A DNA stretch of 11,696 nucleotides, taken from contig CAYOPD010000124.1 in the NCBI GenBank assembly GCA_964405735.1, forward strand, positions 1 through 11,696, given 5' to 3'. Source of the stretch: JADJLQ01 sp964405735. Its GTDB lineage: Bacteria > Bacteroidota > Bacteroidia > Chitinophagales > Saprospiraceae. Position 1 is the first letter of the stretch. Each line of letters begins with the position of its first letter. The position numbers were made by a program, and so were the translations under genes. The notes beneath the pieces were generated by a model that saw nothing but the letters and a program-made list of their open reading frames with translations, was not told the DNA's origin and ran no database searches. Shown in pieces: positions 1 to 6,725 of this stretch.

Positions 1-97
1 TATCAGCTATCAGCTATCAGCTATCAGCTATCAGCTATCAGCTATCAGCTATCAGCTATCAGCTATCAGCTATCAGCTATCAGCTATCAGCTATCAG
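1..97. repeat. Tandem heptamer array, unit TATCAGC
   Basis: Thirteen perfect copies of TATCAGC followed by a partial TATCAG ending at 97. The array starts at the first base of the window, so its true length is unknown. It lies upstream of thrS and contains no open frame that looks like a gene. It is followed after 8 bases by a second heptamer array whose unit has the complementary core, so the two can pair. Perfect identity of the copies suggests recent slippage or active homogenisation. Heptanucleotide short tandem repeats (STRR) are known from heterocystous cyanobacteria; whether these are functionally similar is unknown. Confidence 0.97.
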
Positions 98-105
98 GAT
101 AAACG

Positions 106-147
106 GCTGACTGCTGACTGCTGACAGCTGACTGCTGACTGCTGACT
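106..147. repeat. Tandem heptamer array, unit GCTGACT
   Basis: Six contiguous 7-bp units: GCTGACT five times and GCTGACA once (120-126). The reverse complement, AGTCAGC, shares TCAGC with the TATCAGC unit of the array just upstream. The two arrays are therefore inverted relative to each other, with the 8-base spacer 98-105 as a possible loop. Its downstream end lies where the -33 element of the probable thrS promoter would fall. Confidence 0.95.
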
Positions 148-160
148 ACTATTTTATCCT

Positions 161-168
161 TACTTTTG
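161..168 (+). promoter_or_regulatory. Probable -7 box of the thrS promoter
   Basis: TACTTTTG is an exact match to the Bacteroidota -7 consensus TAnnTTTG. It lies 25 bases before the thrS ATG and would give a leader of about 20 nt. No clear TTTG -33 element is present 19-21 bases upstream; that region is the end of the GCTGACT array. The leader is too short for a T-box or an attenuator. Confidence 0.45.
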
Positions 169-193
169 CCCCTCATTTTATTTCGTAGTTAAA

Positions 194-2116
194 ATGGTCA
201 AAATAACTTTGCCCGATGGCTCCGTAAGGGAGTGTAAATCTGGCGTCACCGGACTTGAGATCGCCCGGTCTATTTCTGAAGGGCTTGCCCGCAACGTTCT
301 TGCTGCTAAGGTCAATGGACAGGTATGGGATGCGACCCGTCCCATCAATGAGGATGCAACTGTTCAATTGCTGACCTGGAATGACCAGGAAGGCAAAAGC
401 ACCTTCTGGCATTCTTCAGCGCATCTCATGGCGGAAGCACTGGAAAACATCGTGCCAGGCACCAAATTTGGCATCGGCCCTCCCATCGAACAGGGATTTT
501 ATTACGATGTCGATACCGGTGACCGCACCCTGACAACGGCTGATCTTGCCGCCATCGAAACCAAGATGCAGGAGCTGGCCCGTCAAAACAATACCTATGT
601 TCGCAAGGACATCTCAAAAGCAGATGCCATCCGGTATTTTACGGAAAAAAACGATCCCTATAAGATTGAACTTCTCCAGGACCTGGAAGACGGCCAGATC
701 ACCTTCTACAGCCAGGGCAATTTCACTGACCTCTGCCGCGGACCCCATATTCCGGATACGGGATTTGTCAAAGCCGTTAAGCTGACCGCCCTTGCAGGCG
801 CTTATTGGAGGGGAGATGAAAAAAGGAAACAACTCACCCGGATATACGGCATCACCTTCCCTAAACAGAAAGAACTCACGGAGTACCTGACCATGATCGA
901 GGAAGCCAAAAAACGCGATCATCGAAAACTGGGAGCTGAACTCGAACTGTTTATGTTTTCAGATCGGGTGGGTGCCGGCCTGCCCATATGGTTGCCCAAA
1001 GGCACCGCCCTCCGTTCCAGGTTGGAAGATTTCCTCAAAGCGGAACAGATTAAAAGAGGGTACCAGCCGGTGATCACCCCTCATATCGGAAGGAAGGAGT
1101 TGTATGTCACCTCCGGCCATTATGCCAAATATGGGAAAGACAGTTTCCAACCCATCCACACTCCAAGCGAAGGGGAAGAGTTTTTGCTTAAACCCATGAA
1201 CTGTCCCCATCATTGTGAAATTTACGGGCACAAACCGCGTTCGTATAAAGAATTGCCTATCCGCATCGCTGAATTCGGAACCGTTTACCGATACGAACAA
1301 AGCGGTGAGCTGCACGGCCTTACCCGCGTAAGGGGTTTCACCCAGGATGACGCCCATTTGTTCTGTACCCCTGACCAGCTCAAACAGGAATTTATCGGAG
1401 TGATCGATCTTACCATGTTTGTGCTGAAAAAACTGGGATTCGACAATTTTACCGCCCAGATCTCCCTTCGGGACCCGGGGAATAAAGAAAAATACATCGG
1501 CAGTGATGAAAACTGGCAAAAAGCCGAAGCGGCCATCATCGAGGCTGCCGCTGAGGTCGGCCTGGAAACCGTGACGGTATTGGGGGAAGCTGCTTTTTAC
1601 GGGCCCAAACTGGATTTCATGGTGAAAGATGCCATCGGGCGCAACTGGCAGTTGGGTACCATCCAGGTGGATTACAACCTGCCCGAACGATTCAAACTGG
1701 AATATATCGGAGCCGACAACCAGGCCCATCAACCGGTGATGATCCACCGGGCACCTTTCGGGTCCATGGAACGTTTTGTGGGCGTGCTGATTGAACATTG
1801 CGGGGGCAATTTCCCGCTCTGGCTTAGCCCCGAACAGTTTGTGGTCCTTCCCATCAGCGATAAATTCAACGAATATGCGAATTCGGTAAAAACCGATCTC
1901 ATCGCAAGGGGTTTCAGGGGCTGGGTTGACGACCGCAGTGAAACCATTGGTAAAAAGATCAGGGACAACGAACTTAAAAAAATTCCCTTCCTTCTGGTTG
2001 TTGGTGAAAAAGAAGCCGTCAGTCATACCCTTTCCCTTCGCGAACATGGCAAAGGGGACCTGGGTACCATGACCCTCGATGCATTTGCCGAAAAACTGAC
2101 CTCACAAATGGTTTGA
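194..2116 (+). CDS. thrS: Threonyl-tRNA synthetase
   Basis: Cytosolic class II aminoacyl-tRNA synthetase that charges tRNA-Thr using ATP. The 640-residue product has the full bacterial architecture. The N-terminal TGS domain spans about residues 1-61. The editing domain carries H73-x3-H77 and C181-x3-H185, which would hydrolyse Ser-tRNA-Thr. The catalytic core spans about 245-540, with motif 2 around FGTVYRYE (361-368). The three expected zinc ligands are C337 (in NCPHH), H388 (in DDAHLF) and H518 (in MIHRAPFG). The anticodon-binding domain fills about 545-640. Length matches the E. coli enzyme closely and no key residue is missing. The ATG at 194 gives the standard TGS start. The GH3 gene follows after 7 bases, so cotranscription is likely. 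The usual downstream partners infC, rpmI and rplT are not here. No leader long enough for autogenous control by ThrS is visible. Confidence 0.99.
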   Translation: MVKITLPDGSVRECKSGVTGLEIARSISEGLARNVLAAKVNGQVWDATRPINEDATVQLLTWNDQEGKSTFWHSSAHLMAEALENIVPGTKFGIGPPIEQGFYYDVDTGDRTLTTADLAAIETKMQELARQNNTYVRKDISKADAIRYFTEKNDPYKIELLQDLEDGQITFYSQGNFTDLCRGPHIPDTGFVKAVKLTALAGAYWRGDEKRKQLTRIYGITFPKQKELTEYLTMIEEAKKRDHRKLGAELELFMFSDRVGAGLPIWLPKGTALRSRLEDFLKAEQIKRGYQPVITPHIGRKELYVTSGHYAKYGKDSFQPIHTPSEGEEFLLKPMNCPHHCEIYGHKPRSYKELPIRIAEFGTVYRYEQSGELHGLTRVRGFTQDDAHLFCTPDQLKQEFIGVIDLTMFVLKKLGFDNFTAQISLRDPGNKEKYIGSDENWQKAEAAIIEAAAEVGLETVTVLGEAAFYGPKLDFMVKDAIGRNWQLGTIQVDYNLPERFKLEYIGADNQAHQPVMIHRAPFGSMERFVGVLIEHCGGNFPLWLSPEQFVVLPISDKFNEYANSVKTDLIARGFRGWVDDRSETIGKKIRDNELKKIPFLLVVGEKEAVSHTLSLREHGKGDLGTMTLDAFAEKLTSQMV

Positions 2117-2123
2117 TCGGGCT

Positions 2124-3629
2124 ATGTCGGCTTGGAGGTCATCGATCGTAAAACCATTCGGCCAGGTCATTCACCAGGCTGTGAAATCAATGGCGCTCCA
2201 TGCAATAGCCGGTCAGCAAAAAGTTTTTAATTCCCTGATTCGCCGAGCAGAACTTACCGCTTTTGGAAAAGAGCATGGGTTTGAAAACATCAGCACCTAT
2301 TCCGAATACCGGGAAAGGGTGCCCATCCGGGATTACGAAGGATTCAAGGACTACATTCAAAAAATTAAGGAAGGTGAACGCGACATCCTGTGGCCCGGAG
2401 CACCTTTATATTTTGCCAAAACGTCAGGTACCACATCCGGGGTCAAATACATTCCCCTGACAAAACAAAGCATGCCTTTTCATTTCAGCAGCGCCCGCAA
2501 TGCGGTAATGAATTATGCCGCTCAAATCAATGATTTCAGTTATCTGGACGGCAAACTGATTTTTTTATCGGGCAGCCCGGAAACCTCCATGGCCGGGAGT
2601 ATTCCTGCCGGGCGCCTTTCGGGCCTGGTAAATCGCCATATACCCGCATTATTCAAAATGAGCCAGTTGCCCAGTGATGCCACCAACCACATCGAAGACT
2701 GGGATACCAAAGTGGACGCCATCATCCGGGAATGTTTAGGAAAAGACCTTCGTCTCATCAGTGGCATCCCGCCCTGGGTGCAGATGTTTGCAGAAAAGGT
2801 TCTGCAGCAAACCGGCAAATCCCATATCAGGGAAGTCTTCCCAAATTTGAAATTGCTCGTCAGTGGAGGAGTCAATTTTGCACCTTATGAAGCCCATTTT
2901 GCCAGGTTATTCGGAAAGGATATGCCAAGGGTGGATACCTATCCCGCATCAGAAGGATTCATTGGATTTCAATACGAACCCGGTGATCCTGCGCTCATAC
3001 TCAATACCCAGGCCGGAGTCTTTTATGAATTCATCACCCCCGGGGATCTGAGGAGTGGAAGCCCCCACCGGATCCCGCTCGAGGAAGTAAAAGCAGGAGT
3101 CACCTATGCCATACTCCTTTCCACCAATGCGGGTTTATGGACCTACAACATTGGTGACACCATCGAATTTGTGTCCCTCAGGCCTTACCGGTTCATAATC
3201 AATGGCCGGATCAGCCAGTACATTTCCGCATTCGGTGAACATGTGATTGAAAAAGAAGTGGAGACCGCCCTTTTGCAGACTTGTGAAAAGCACCATTGCA
3301 CCGTGGAAGAGTTTACCGTGGCTCCCCAGGTGAGTCCGAAAGACAAAGGCAAACCATTTCACGAATGGTTTATCGATTTTACCAAAGCACCGGAAGATGT
3401 CCAGGCTTTTGCAAAGGAACTGGATGCCGCCATGTGCCGACAGAACATTTATTACCAGGACCTCATCGCAGGAAACATCCTGCGCATGTGCCTGTTGAGG
3501 ACCGTGCGGCCTCATGGTTTCCGCGATTATATGCGGGATCTGGGCAAGCTGGGTGGTCAAAATAAAATACCCCACCTGCGAAATGACCGCATCGTGGCCG
3601 ATGGGATGGAACCCTATCTTCGCCAGTAA
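2124..3629 (+). CDS. GH3-family acyl-adenylating enzyme
   Basis: 501-residue member of the GH3 family, adenylate-forming enzymes named after plant auxin-responsive proteins. Plant members conjugate amino acids to jasmonate or indole-acetate through an acyl-AMP. The bacterial substrate is generally unknown and I cannot assign one. Visible ATP/AMP-binding motifs are SGTTSG (101-106), YPASEG (273-278) and YNIGD (341-345). LVSGGVNFAPYE (245-256) lies in the acyl-binding core. FGEHVIEKEVE (370-380) leads into the mobile C-terminal domain, and GGQNKIPHLRNDR (477-489) corresponds to the conserved lysine-containing C-terminal segment. There is no signal peptide or membrane segment, so it is probably cytosolic. 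The ATG is 7 bases after the thrS stop, which suggests translational coupling. Family assignment is firm; function is not. Confidence 0.93.
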   Translation: MSAWRSSIVKPFGQVIHQAVKSMALHAIAGQQKVFNSLIRRAELTAFGKEHGFENISTYSEYRERVPIRDYEGFKDYIQKIKEGERDILWPGAPLYFAKTSGTTSGVKYIPLTKQSMPFHFSSARNAVMNYAAQINDFSYLDGKLIFLSGSPETSMAGSIPAGRLSGLVNRHIPALFKMSQLPSDATNHIEDWDTKVDAIIRECLGKDLRLISGIPPWVQMFAEKVLQQTGKSHIREVFPNLKLLVSGGVNFAPYEAHFARLFGKDMPRVDTYPASEGFIGFQYEPGDPALILNTQAGVFYEFITPGDLRSGSPHRIPLEEVKAGVTYAILLSTNAGLWTYNIGDTIEFVSLRPYRFIINGRISQYISAFGEHVIEKEVETALLQTCEKHHCTVEEFTVAPQVSPKDKGKPFHEWFIDFTKAPEDVQAFAKELDAAMCRQNIYYQDLIAGNILRMCLLRTVRPHGFRDYMRDLGKLGGQNKIPHLRNDRIVADGMEPYLRQ

Positions 3630-3631
3630 AG

Positions 3632-3666
3632 GGGTGACCCGGAGTCACTTTGACTTGGAGTCACCC
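3632..3666. repeat. Hairpin-forming repeat between convergent genes
   Basis: GGGTGAC (3632-3638) and GTCACCC (3660-3666) form a perfect 7-bp inverted repeat. Inside it GGAGTCAC occurs twice (3641-3648 and 3657-3664, period 16), and GTGAC/GTCAC (3634-3638 and 3644-3648) gives an alternative 5-bp stem. It sits in the 67-bp gap between the GH3 gene (+) and the CBS gene (-), where a bidirectional terminator would be expected. No T-tract follows on either strand, so an intrinsic terminator is unproven. Confidence 0.4.
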
Positions 3667-3696
3667 TTACACTTCGACTTCAGAGCTCCATGCGCC

Positions 3697-4110
3697 CTAT
3701 TTCACCAAACCTCTCAAAATGTCATTTGGAGTGACCAGCCCTACCAATTCCCCATCACTGACTACGGGCAGGCAATGGATGCTGTGATTGAGAAAAATAT
3801 CAATAGCGACTTCAATGCGGTCCGTGGGTTCCAGTTTGCCAAGCCTGGAGACCATAAGGTCCCGCGCTTTGAGATGGCCGGTTCCGTTAAGTTTGTTGCG
3901 GATTTCAGTCAATCCCGGTGAGTGCGGTTCAAATAGAAAAGCGATGTCCGACAGGCTGATGAGGCCCTTGAGGGTTTTAAATTGCACCACCGGTAAATGG
4001 CGGAATCCCTGGTTTTTGAAAATTTCCATGATTTTATCCAGGCCATCTTCTTCCGAAACCGTTACCAGGTTGGTCTTCATCACCGTATGCACCGGGGCAT
4101 GCAAATCCAT
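3697..4110 (-). CDS. Tandem CBS-domain protein
   Basis: 137-residue stand-alone pair of cystathionine-beta-synthase (CBS) domains. CBS1 covers about residues 6-58, with VMKTNLVTVSEED and the RHLPVV strand. CBS2 covers about 81-136, with DLMVSRLGKLEPTD, HCLPVV and GLVTPNDI. Such Bateman modules usually bind AMP, ATP, SAM or similar nucleotides and act as energy or redox sensors. No catalytic or membrane domain is attached, so any target must be a separate protein. It is transcribed towards the GH3 gene. The ATG at 4110 gives the normal start two residues before the first CBS helix; only an A-rich stretch lies ahead of it rather than a strong Shine-Dalgarno. Ligand and partner cannot be inferred. 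Confidence 0.9.
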   Translation of the reverse strand: MDLHAPVHTVMKTNLVTVSEEDGLDKIMEIFKNQGFRHLPVVQFKTLKGLISLSDIAFLFEPHSPGLTEIRNKLNGTGHLKARDLMVSRLGKLEPTDRIEVAIDIFLNHSIHCLPVVSDGELVGLVTPNDILRGLVK

Positions 4111-4208
4111 ATTCTTTAATTTGCTGTAAACTTAAAAAGGATTGTCCAAATCGCTGCATGAAAACGTTGCGTCGGATCGGGTAAAGGCTGTTTTGAGGGG
4201 TTTCTTTG

Positions 4209-4243
4209 TCATTCCGGCGCACGGGATGAAGCCCCGGCATGCC
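4209..4243. repeat. Palindromic intergenic element
   Basis: TCATTCC (4209-4215) pairs with GGGATGA (4223-4229) across a 7-base loop, including one G-T wobble, and is followed by the perfect palindrome GGCATGCC (4236-4243). It is GC-rich compared with its AT-rich surroundings. It lies in the 211-bp gap between the divergently transcribed CBS gene and bamD, upstream of both. The form resembles a small dispersed palindromic repeat, but one copy cannot prove that. Confidence 0.4.
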
Positions 4244-4307
4244 CTAATCCTCAGAATATCAATCACCTGCGATGTAAATATTTCGGACGGATAAAAACAA
4301 AAATCCT

Positions 4308-4315
4308 TAAATTTG
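4308..4315 (+). promoter_or_regulatory. Probable -7 box of the bamD operon promoter
   Basis: TAAATTTG is an exact match to the Bacteroidota -7 consensus TAnnTTTG. A weak -33-like TTTCGG lies at 4281-4286. The box ends only 6 bases before the ATG at 4322, so transcription would start at or almost at the start codon, giving a leaderless or nearly leaderless mRNA. This position also argues against translation starting at the TTG at 4313, which overlaps the box. Confidence 0.5.
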
Positions 4316-4321
4316 CAGCCC

Positions 4322-5137
4322 ATGTTAAAAAACCGGACTTTGCTTCTGTTATTTACGGGCCTGCTCTCCCTGGCCTCCTGCAAAAGCGAGTTTGAAAAAG
4401 TCAGGACCAGCAACGATACGGATGCCATGTACAAGAGGGCGGTGGAGTATTTTGAAGAAAAAGAATATTCCAAGGCACAAACCCTTTTTGAACTGGTGGT
4501 CAGCAGTTTCCGGGGAAAGAAGGAATTTGAACAACTCAACTACCTCTTTGCCTATACTTATTTTCACCAACGGGATTATGTAGCTGCAGCTTCCGCATTT
4601 AAAAACTTTGCCAACACGTTCCTGTACAGCCCTTACAAAGAAGAGATGGATTATATGTACGCCTATGCCACCTATATGCAGTCACCCAATTTCCGGCTCG
4701 ATCAGGGGCCCACGGTGAAAGCCATGGATGCGCTCCAGGCCTTTGTAAATACTTATCCCACCAGTGAAAGAACCAAGGAAGCCACGCGGCTGATGGATGA
4801 ATTGAGAAAGAAACTCGAAGCGAAGGCCTTCAGCCAGGGTCAGCAATATTTCGACATGGGCCAATACCAGGCAGCCATCACCACTTATGAAAACGTACTG
4901 AAAGATTTCCCGGATACCCGTGAAGCGGAAAGCATCCGCTATACCATCAGCAAATCGGGTTTTCTATACGCTGAAAAAAGCATCTTCGAAAAAAAGGAAG
5001 AACGTTACCAGGATGCCATCAAATATGCAGAAACCTTCATCTCCAAATTCCCTAAAAGTAAATACCGGGGTGAAGTCCAGGATTTTATACAAATTTCAAA
5101 AAGCAGATTAAATCAAATAAAAAATGTCGGACATTAA
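4322..5137 (+). CDS. bamD: Outer-membrane assembly lipoprotein BamD
   Basis: 271-residue periplasmic lipoprotein of the BAM complex, which inserts beta-barrel proteins into the outer membrane together with BamA. Residues 1-19 are a lipoprotein signal peptide: K3/R5, a hydrophobic core, and lipobox L17-A18-S19-C20, with lipidation at C20. The mature part is a string of tetratricopeptide-like helices typical of BamD: ATVEYF/EEKEYSKA-type repeats at about 33-66, YLFAYTYFHQRDYVAAASAF around 74-93, AYATY around 114, SQGQQYFDMGQYQAAITTYE at 161-180, and a last repeat at about 197-240. I chose the ATG at 4322 because it gives a compact signal peptide and follows a -7 box; a TTG at 4313 would add three residues. 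Its 3' end overlaps rpoZ by 14 bases in another frame, so the two are translationally coupled. Confidence 0.93.
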   Translation: MLKNRTLLLLFTGLLSLASCKSEFEKVRTSNDTDAMYKRAVEYFEEKEYSKAQTLFELVVSSFRGKKEFEQLNYLFAYTYFHQRDYVAAASAFKNFANTFLYSPYKEEMDYMYAYATYMQSPNFRLDQGPTVKAMDALQAFVNTYPTSERTKEATRLMDELRKKLEAKAFSQGQQYFDMGQYQAAITTYENVLKDFPDTREAESIRYTISKSGFLYAEKSIFEKKEERYQDAIKYAETFISKFPKSKYRGEVQDFIQISKSRLNQIKNVGH

Positions 5138-5492
5138 AAACAAAGTGCAGGGCATCGATCCCAACGTAAAAGCCCGTGACATCAAAGCGATGAGTGAAAA
5201 AATCGGCAACCTTTATGAGGCGATCTCCATCATCTCCAAAAGGGCAAACCAACTCAACATGGAGGTAAAAAGGGAATTGCAGTCCAAATTGGAGGAATTT
5301 GCAGTCAGCTCGGATACCATCGAGGAAGTACACGAAAACAAGGAGCAAATCGAGATCTCCAAGTTCTACGAAAAACTGCCCAATCCCGCCCTCCTCGCGA
5401 CCGAAGAATTTCTGCACAACCGGTTATCTTTTCGTTACGGAGAAATCCAGGCTCCGGAGGATGCCCTGCCCCTCCCTGAAGGCAAGGTTTAA
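5124..5492 (+). CDS. rpoZ: RNA polymerase omega subunit, Bacteroidota type
   Basis: 122-residue omega subunit, which helps assemble and stabilise RNA polymerase by clamping the beta-prime C-terminus. The recognisable block runs from about residue 26 to 98: IGNLYEAISIISKRANQLN, KLEEFA, and then ENKEQIEISKFYEKLPNPALLATEEFL. This is the conserved core of Bacteroidota omega and differs from the short E. coli form. It is acidic and charged and lacks signal or membrane segments. The ATG at 5124 lies inside the last codons of bamD. This bamD-rpoZ-coaBC order is the common one in the phylum. The C-terminal tail after about residue 105 is proline- and glutamate-rich and probably disordered. Confidence 0.9.
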   Translation: MSDIKNKVQGIDPNVKARDIKAMSEKIGNLYEAISIISKRANQLNMEVKRELQSKLEEFAVSSDTIEEVHENKEQIEISKFYEKLPNPALLATEEFLHNRLSFRYGEIQAPEDALPLPEGKV

Positions 5493-5513
5493 TCCCGCTA
5501 AGTTCCCGCCCGG

Positions 5514-6725
5514 ATGAACCTTGCCGGTAAAAAAATTCTATTGGGAGTCAGCGGCAGTATTGCAGCTTATAAGGCTGTGATCCTGCTCCGTTTCCTGCAG
5601 AAATCCGGCGCGACGGTCAGGGTGATTATGACCCGGGGAGCGGTTGATTTTGTCGCCCCACTCACCTTTGAATCCATCAGCCATCACCCGGTTTACATCG
5701 AAAACAGCACCAATCAAAGCTGGAACAATCATATTGAACTCAGCCTCTGGGCAGATTTGTTTTTGATCGCTCCAGCCTCAGCCAACCTGATCGCCCGAAT
5801 GGCCGCCGGCATGGCCAACGATATGGTGACTGCCTGTTACCTGGCCAGTCGGGCTCCGGTTTGCCTGGCTCCTTCCATGGATGTGGACATGTGGCACCAT
5901 CCTGCGACAACACACAATATTGAGATCCTGCAATCGCGTTCCGTGCAAATCATTCCCGTGGGATATGGCCCCCTCGCAAGCGGGCTAACCGGCGAAGGAA
6001 GGATGGCCGAGCCCGAAGAGATCATTGAATTCATCACCCGTTTCCAGTCCCCGGCGGCTCAGACCCTTGCCGGCAAACGGGTAATGATCACGGCGGGCCC
6101 TACGAAGGAAGCCATTGACCCCGTAAGATTTATCAGCAATGCCAGCACCGGTAAAATGGGCATTGCTATAGCCGATACCCTTGCCGCCAGGGGCGCTGAA
6201 GTGCAATTGGTCCTGGGCCCGGTGTCGATCAAACCCATACATCCCAATGTAAAAATCCATCCGGTGACTAGTGCGGCCGAGATGTACCAGGTGGCAGGCC
6301 AATATCATGGCCAGAGTGAAATCAGCATTTTCTGCGCAGCCGTGGCGGATTTCCGTCCTGCGGAAATGGCCCTCGAGAAAATAAAAAAGACCGGTGCGGG
6401 GCTCACCCTGAAACTGGTCAAAAACCCCGATATCGCGCTCGAACTCGGCAAAAAGAAAAAAAGCCATCAGATACATGTCGGTTTTGCCCTCGAAAGCGGG
6501 ATAGGAGAAACCCAGGCCCGCGAAAAACTGGAAGCTAAAAATTTTGATTTGATCGTGTTGAATTCCCTTCAGGATGCGGGAGCCGGTTTTGGAACGGATA
6601 CCAATAAAACGACCTTTTTTCTCAAAGGCAATAAAACGCGGAAATTCGGGTTAAAATCCAAAGAAGCCGTGGCCGCGGATATCGCCGATGCCATCGAATC
6701 GCTTTTAAAAAAAGTAAAAATATGA
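5514..6725 (+). CDS. coaBC: Bifunctional CoaBC: PPC synthetase/decarboxylase
   Basis: 403-residue cytosolic enzyme for two steps of coenzyme A synthesis: CTP-dependent joining of cysteine to 4'-phosphopantothenate, then FMN-dependent decarboxylation to 4'-phosphopantetheine. The N-terminal CoaC flavoprotein domain (about 1-180) has GSGSIAAYK-type FMN binding (GVSGSIAAYK, 11-20), the catalytic His at H73 (HIELSLWAD), the PASAN motif (87-91) and PSMDVDMW (120-127). The C-terminal CoaB domain (about 187-400) has ITAGPTKEAIDPVRFISN (192-209), STGKMG (211-216), CAAVADFRP (274-282) and KNPDI (303-307). One oddity: the LACG catalytic-cysteine segment reads LASG, with Ser at 156. The ATG at 5514 is 21 bases after rpoZ, and the stop overlaps the next start as ATGA. 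Confidence 0.97.
   Translation: MNLAGKKILLGVSGSIAAYKAVILLRFLQKSGATVRVIMTRGAVDFVAPLTFESISHHPVYIENSTNQSWNNHIELSLWADLFLIAPASANLIARMAAGMANDMVTACYLASRAPVCLAPSMDVDMWHHPATTHNIEILQSRSVQIIPVGYGPLASGLTGEGRMAEPEEIIEFITRFQSPAAQTLAGKRVMITAGPTKEAIDPVRFISNASTGKMGIAIADTLAARGAEVQLVLGPVSIKPIHPNVKIHPVTSAAEMYQVAGQYHGQSEISIFCAAVADFRPAEMALEKIKKTGAGLTLKLVKNPDIALELGKKKKSHQIHVGFALESGIGETQAREKLEAKNFDLIVLNSLQDAGAGFGTDTNKTTFFLKGNKTRKFGLKSKEAVAADIADAIESLLKKVKI

Noticed and set aside
1..147. CRISPR array or centromere-like iteron array
   Set aside because: Units are 7 bp and contiguous, with no spacers, no cas genes and no replication or partition gene nearby.
148..193. T-box or ribosomal-leader-type control ahead of thrS
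   Set aside because: The sequence between the probable -7 box and the ATG is about 25 bases, too short for such structures, and no specifier loop or T-box motif is visible.
959..2047. Long open frame (362 codons) on the minus strand inside thrS
   Set aside because: It is antisense to an unambiguous thrS with complete motifs, and its translation resembles no family. Its length reflects the codon usage of the sense gene.
3514..3921. Plus-strand open frame spanning the GH3 3' end and the CBS gene
   Set aside because: It overlaps two well-supported genes in the wrong frame or strand and its translation shows no domain.
3697..4110. CBS protein as an IMP dehydrogenase or MgtE fragment
   Set aside because: The 137-residue frame has its own start and stop and contains just two complete CBS domains. 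No remnants of a catalytic or membrane domain lie on either side.
4313..4321. TTG start for bamD giving MQP ahead of MLKNR
   Set aside because: The TTG overlaps a consensus -7 box, and the ATG at 4322 gives a normal lipoprotein signal peptide.
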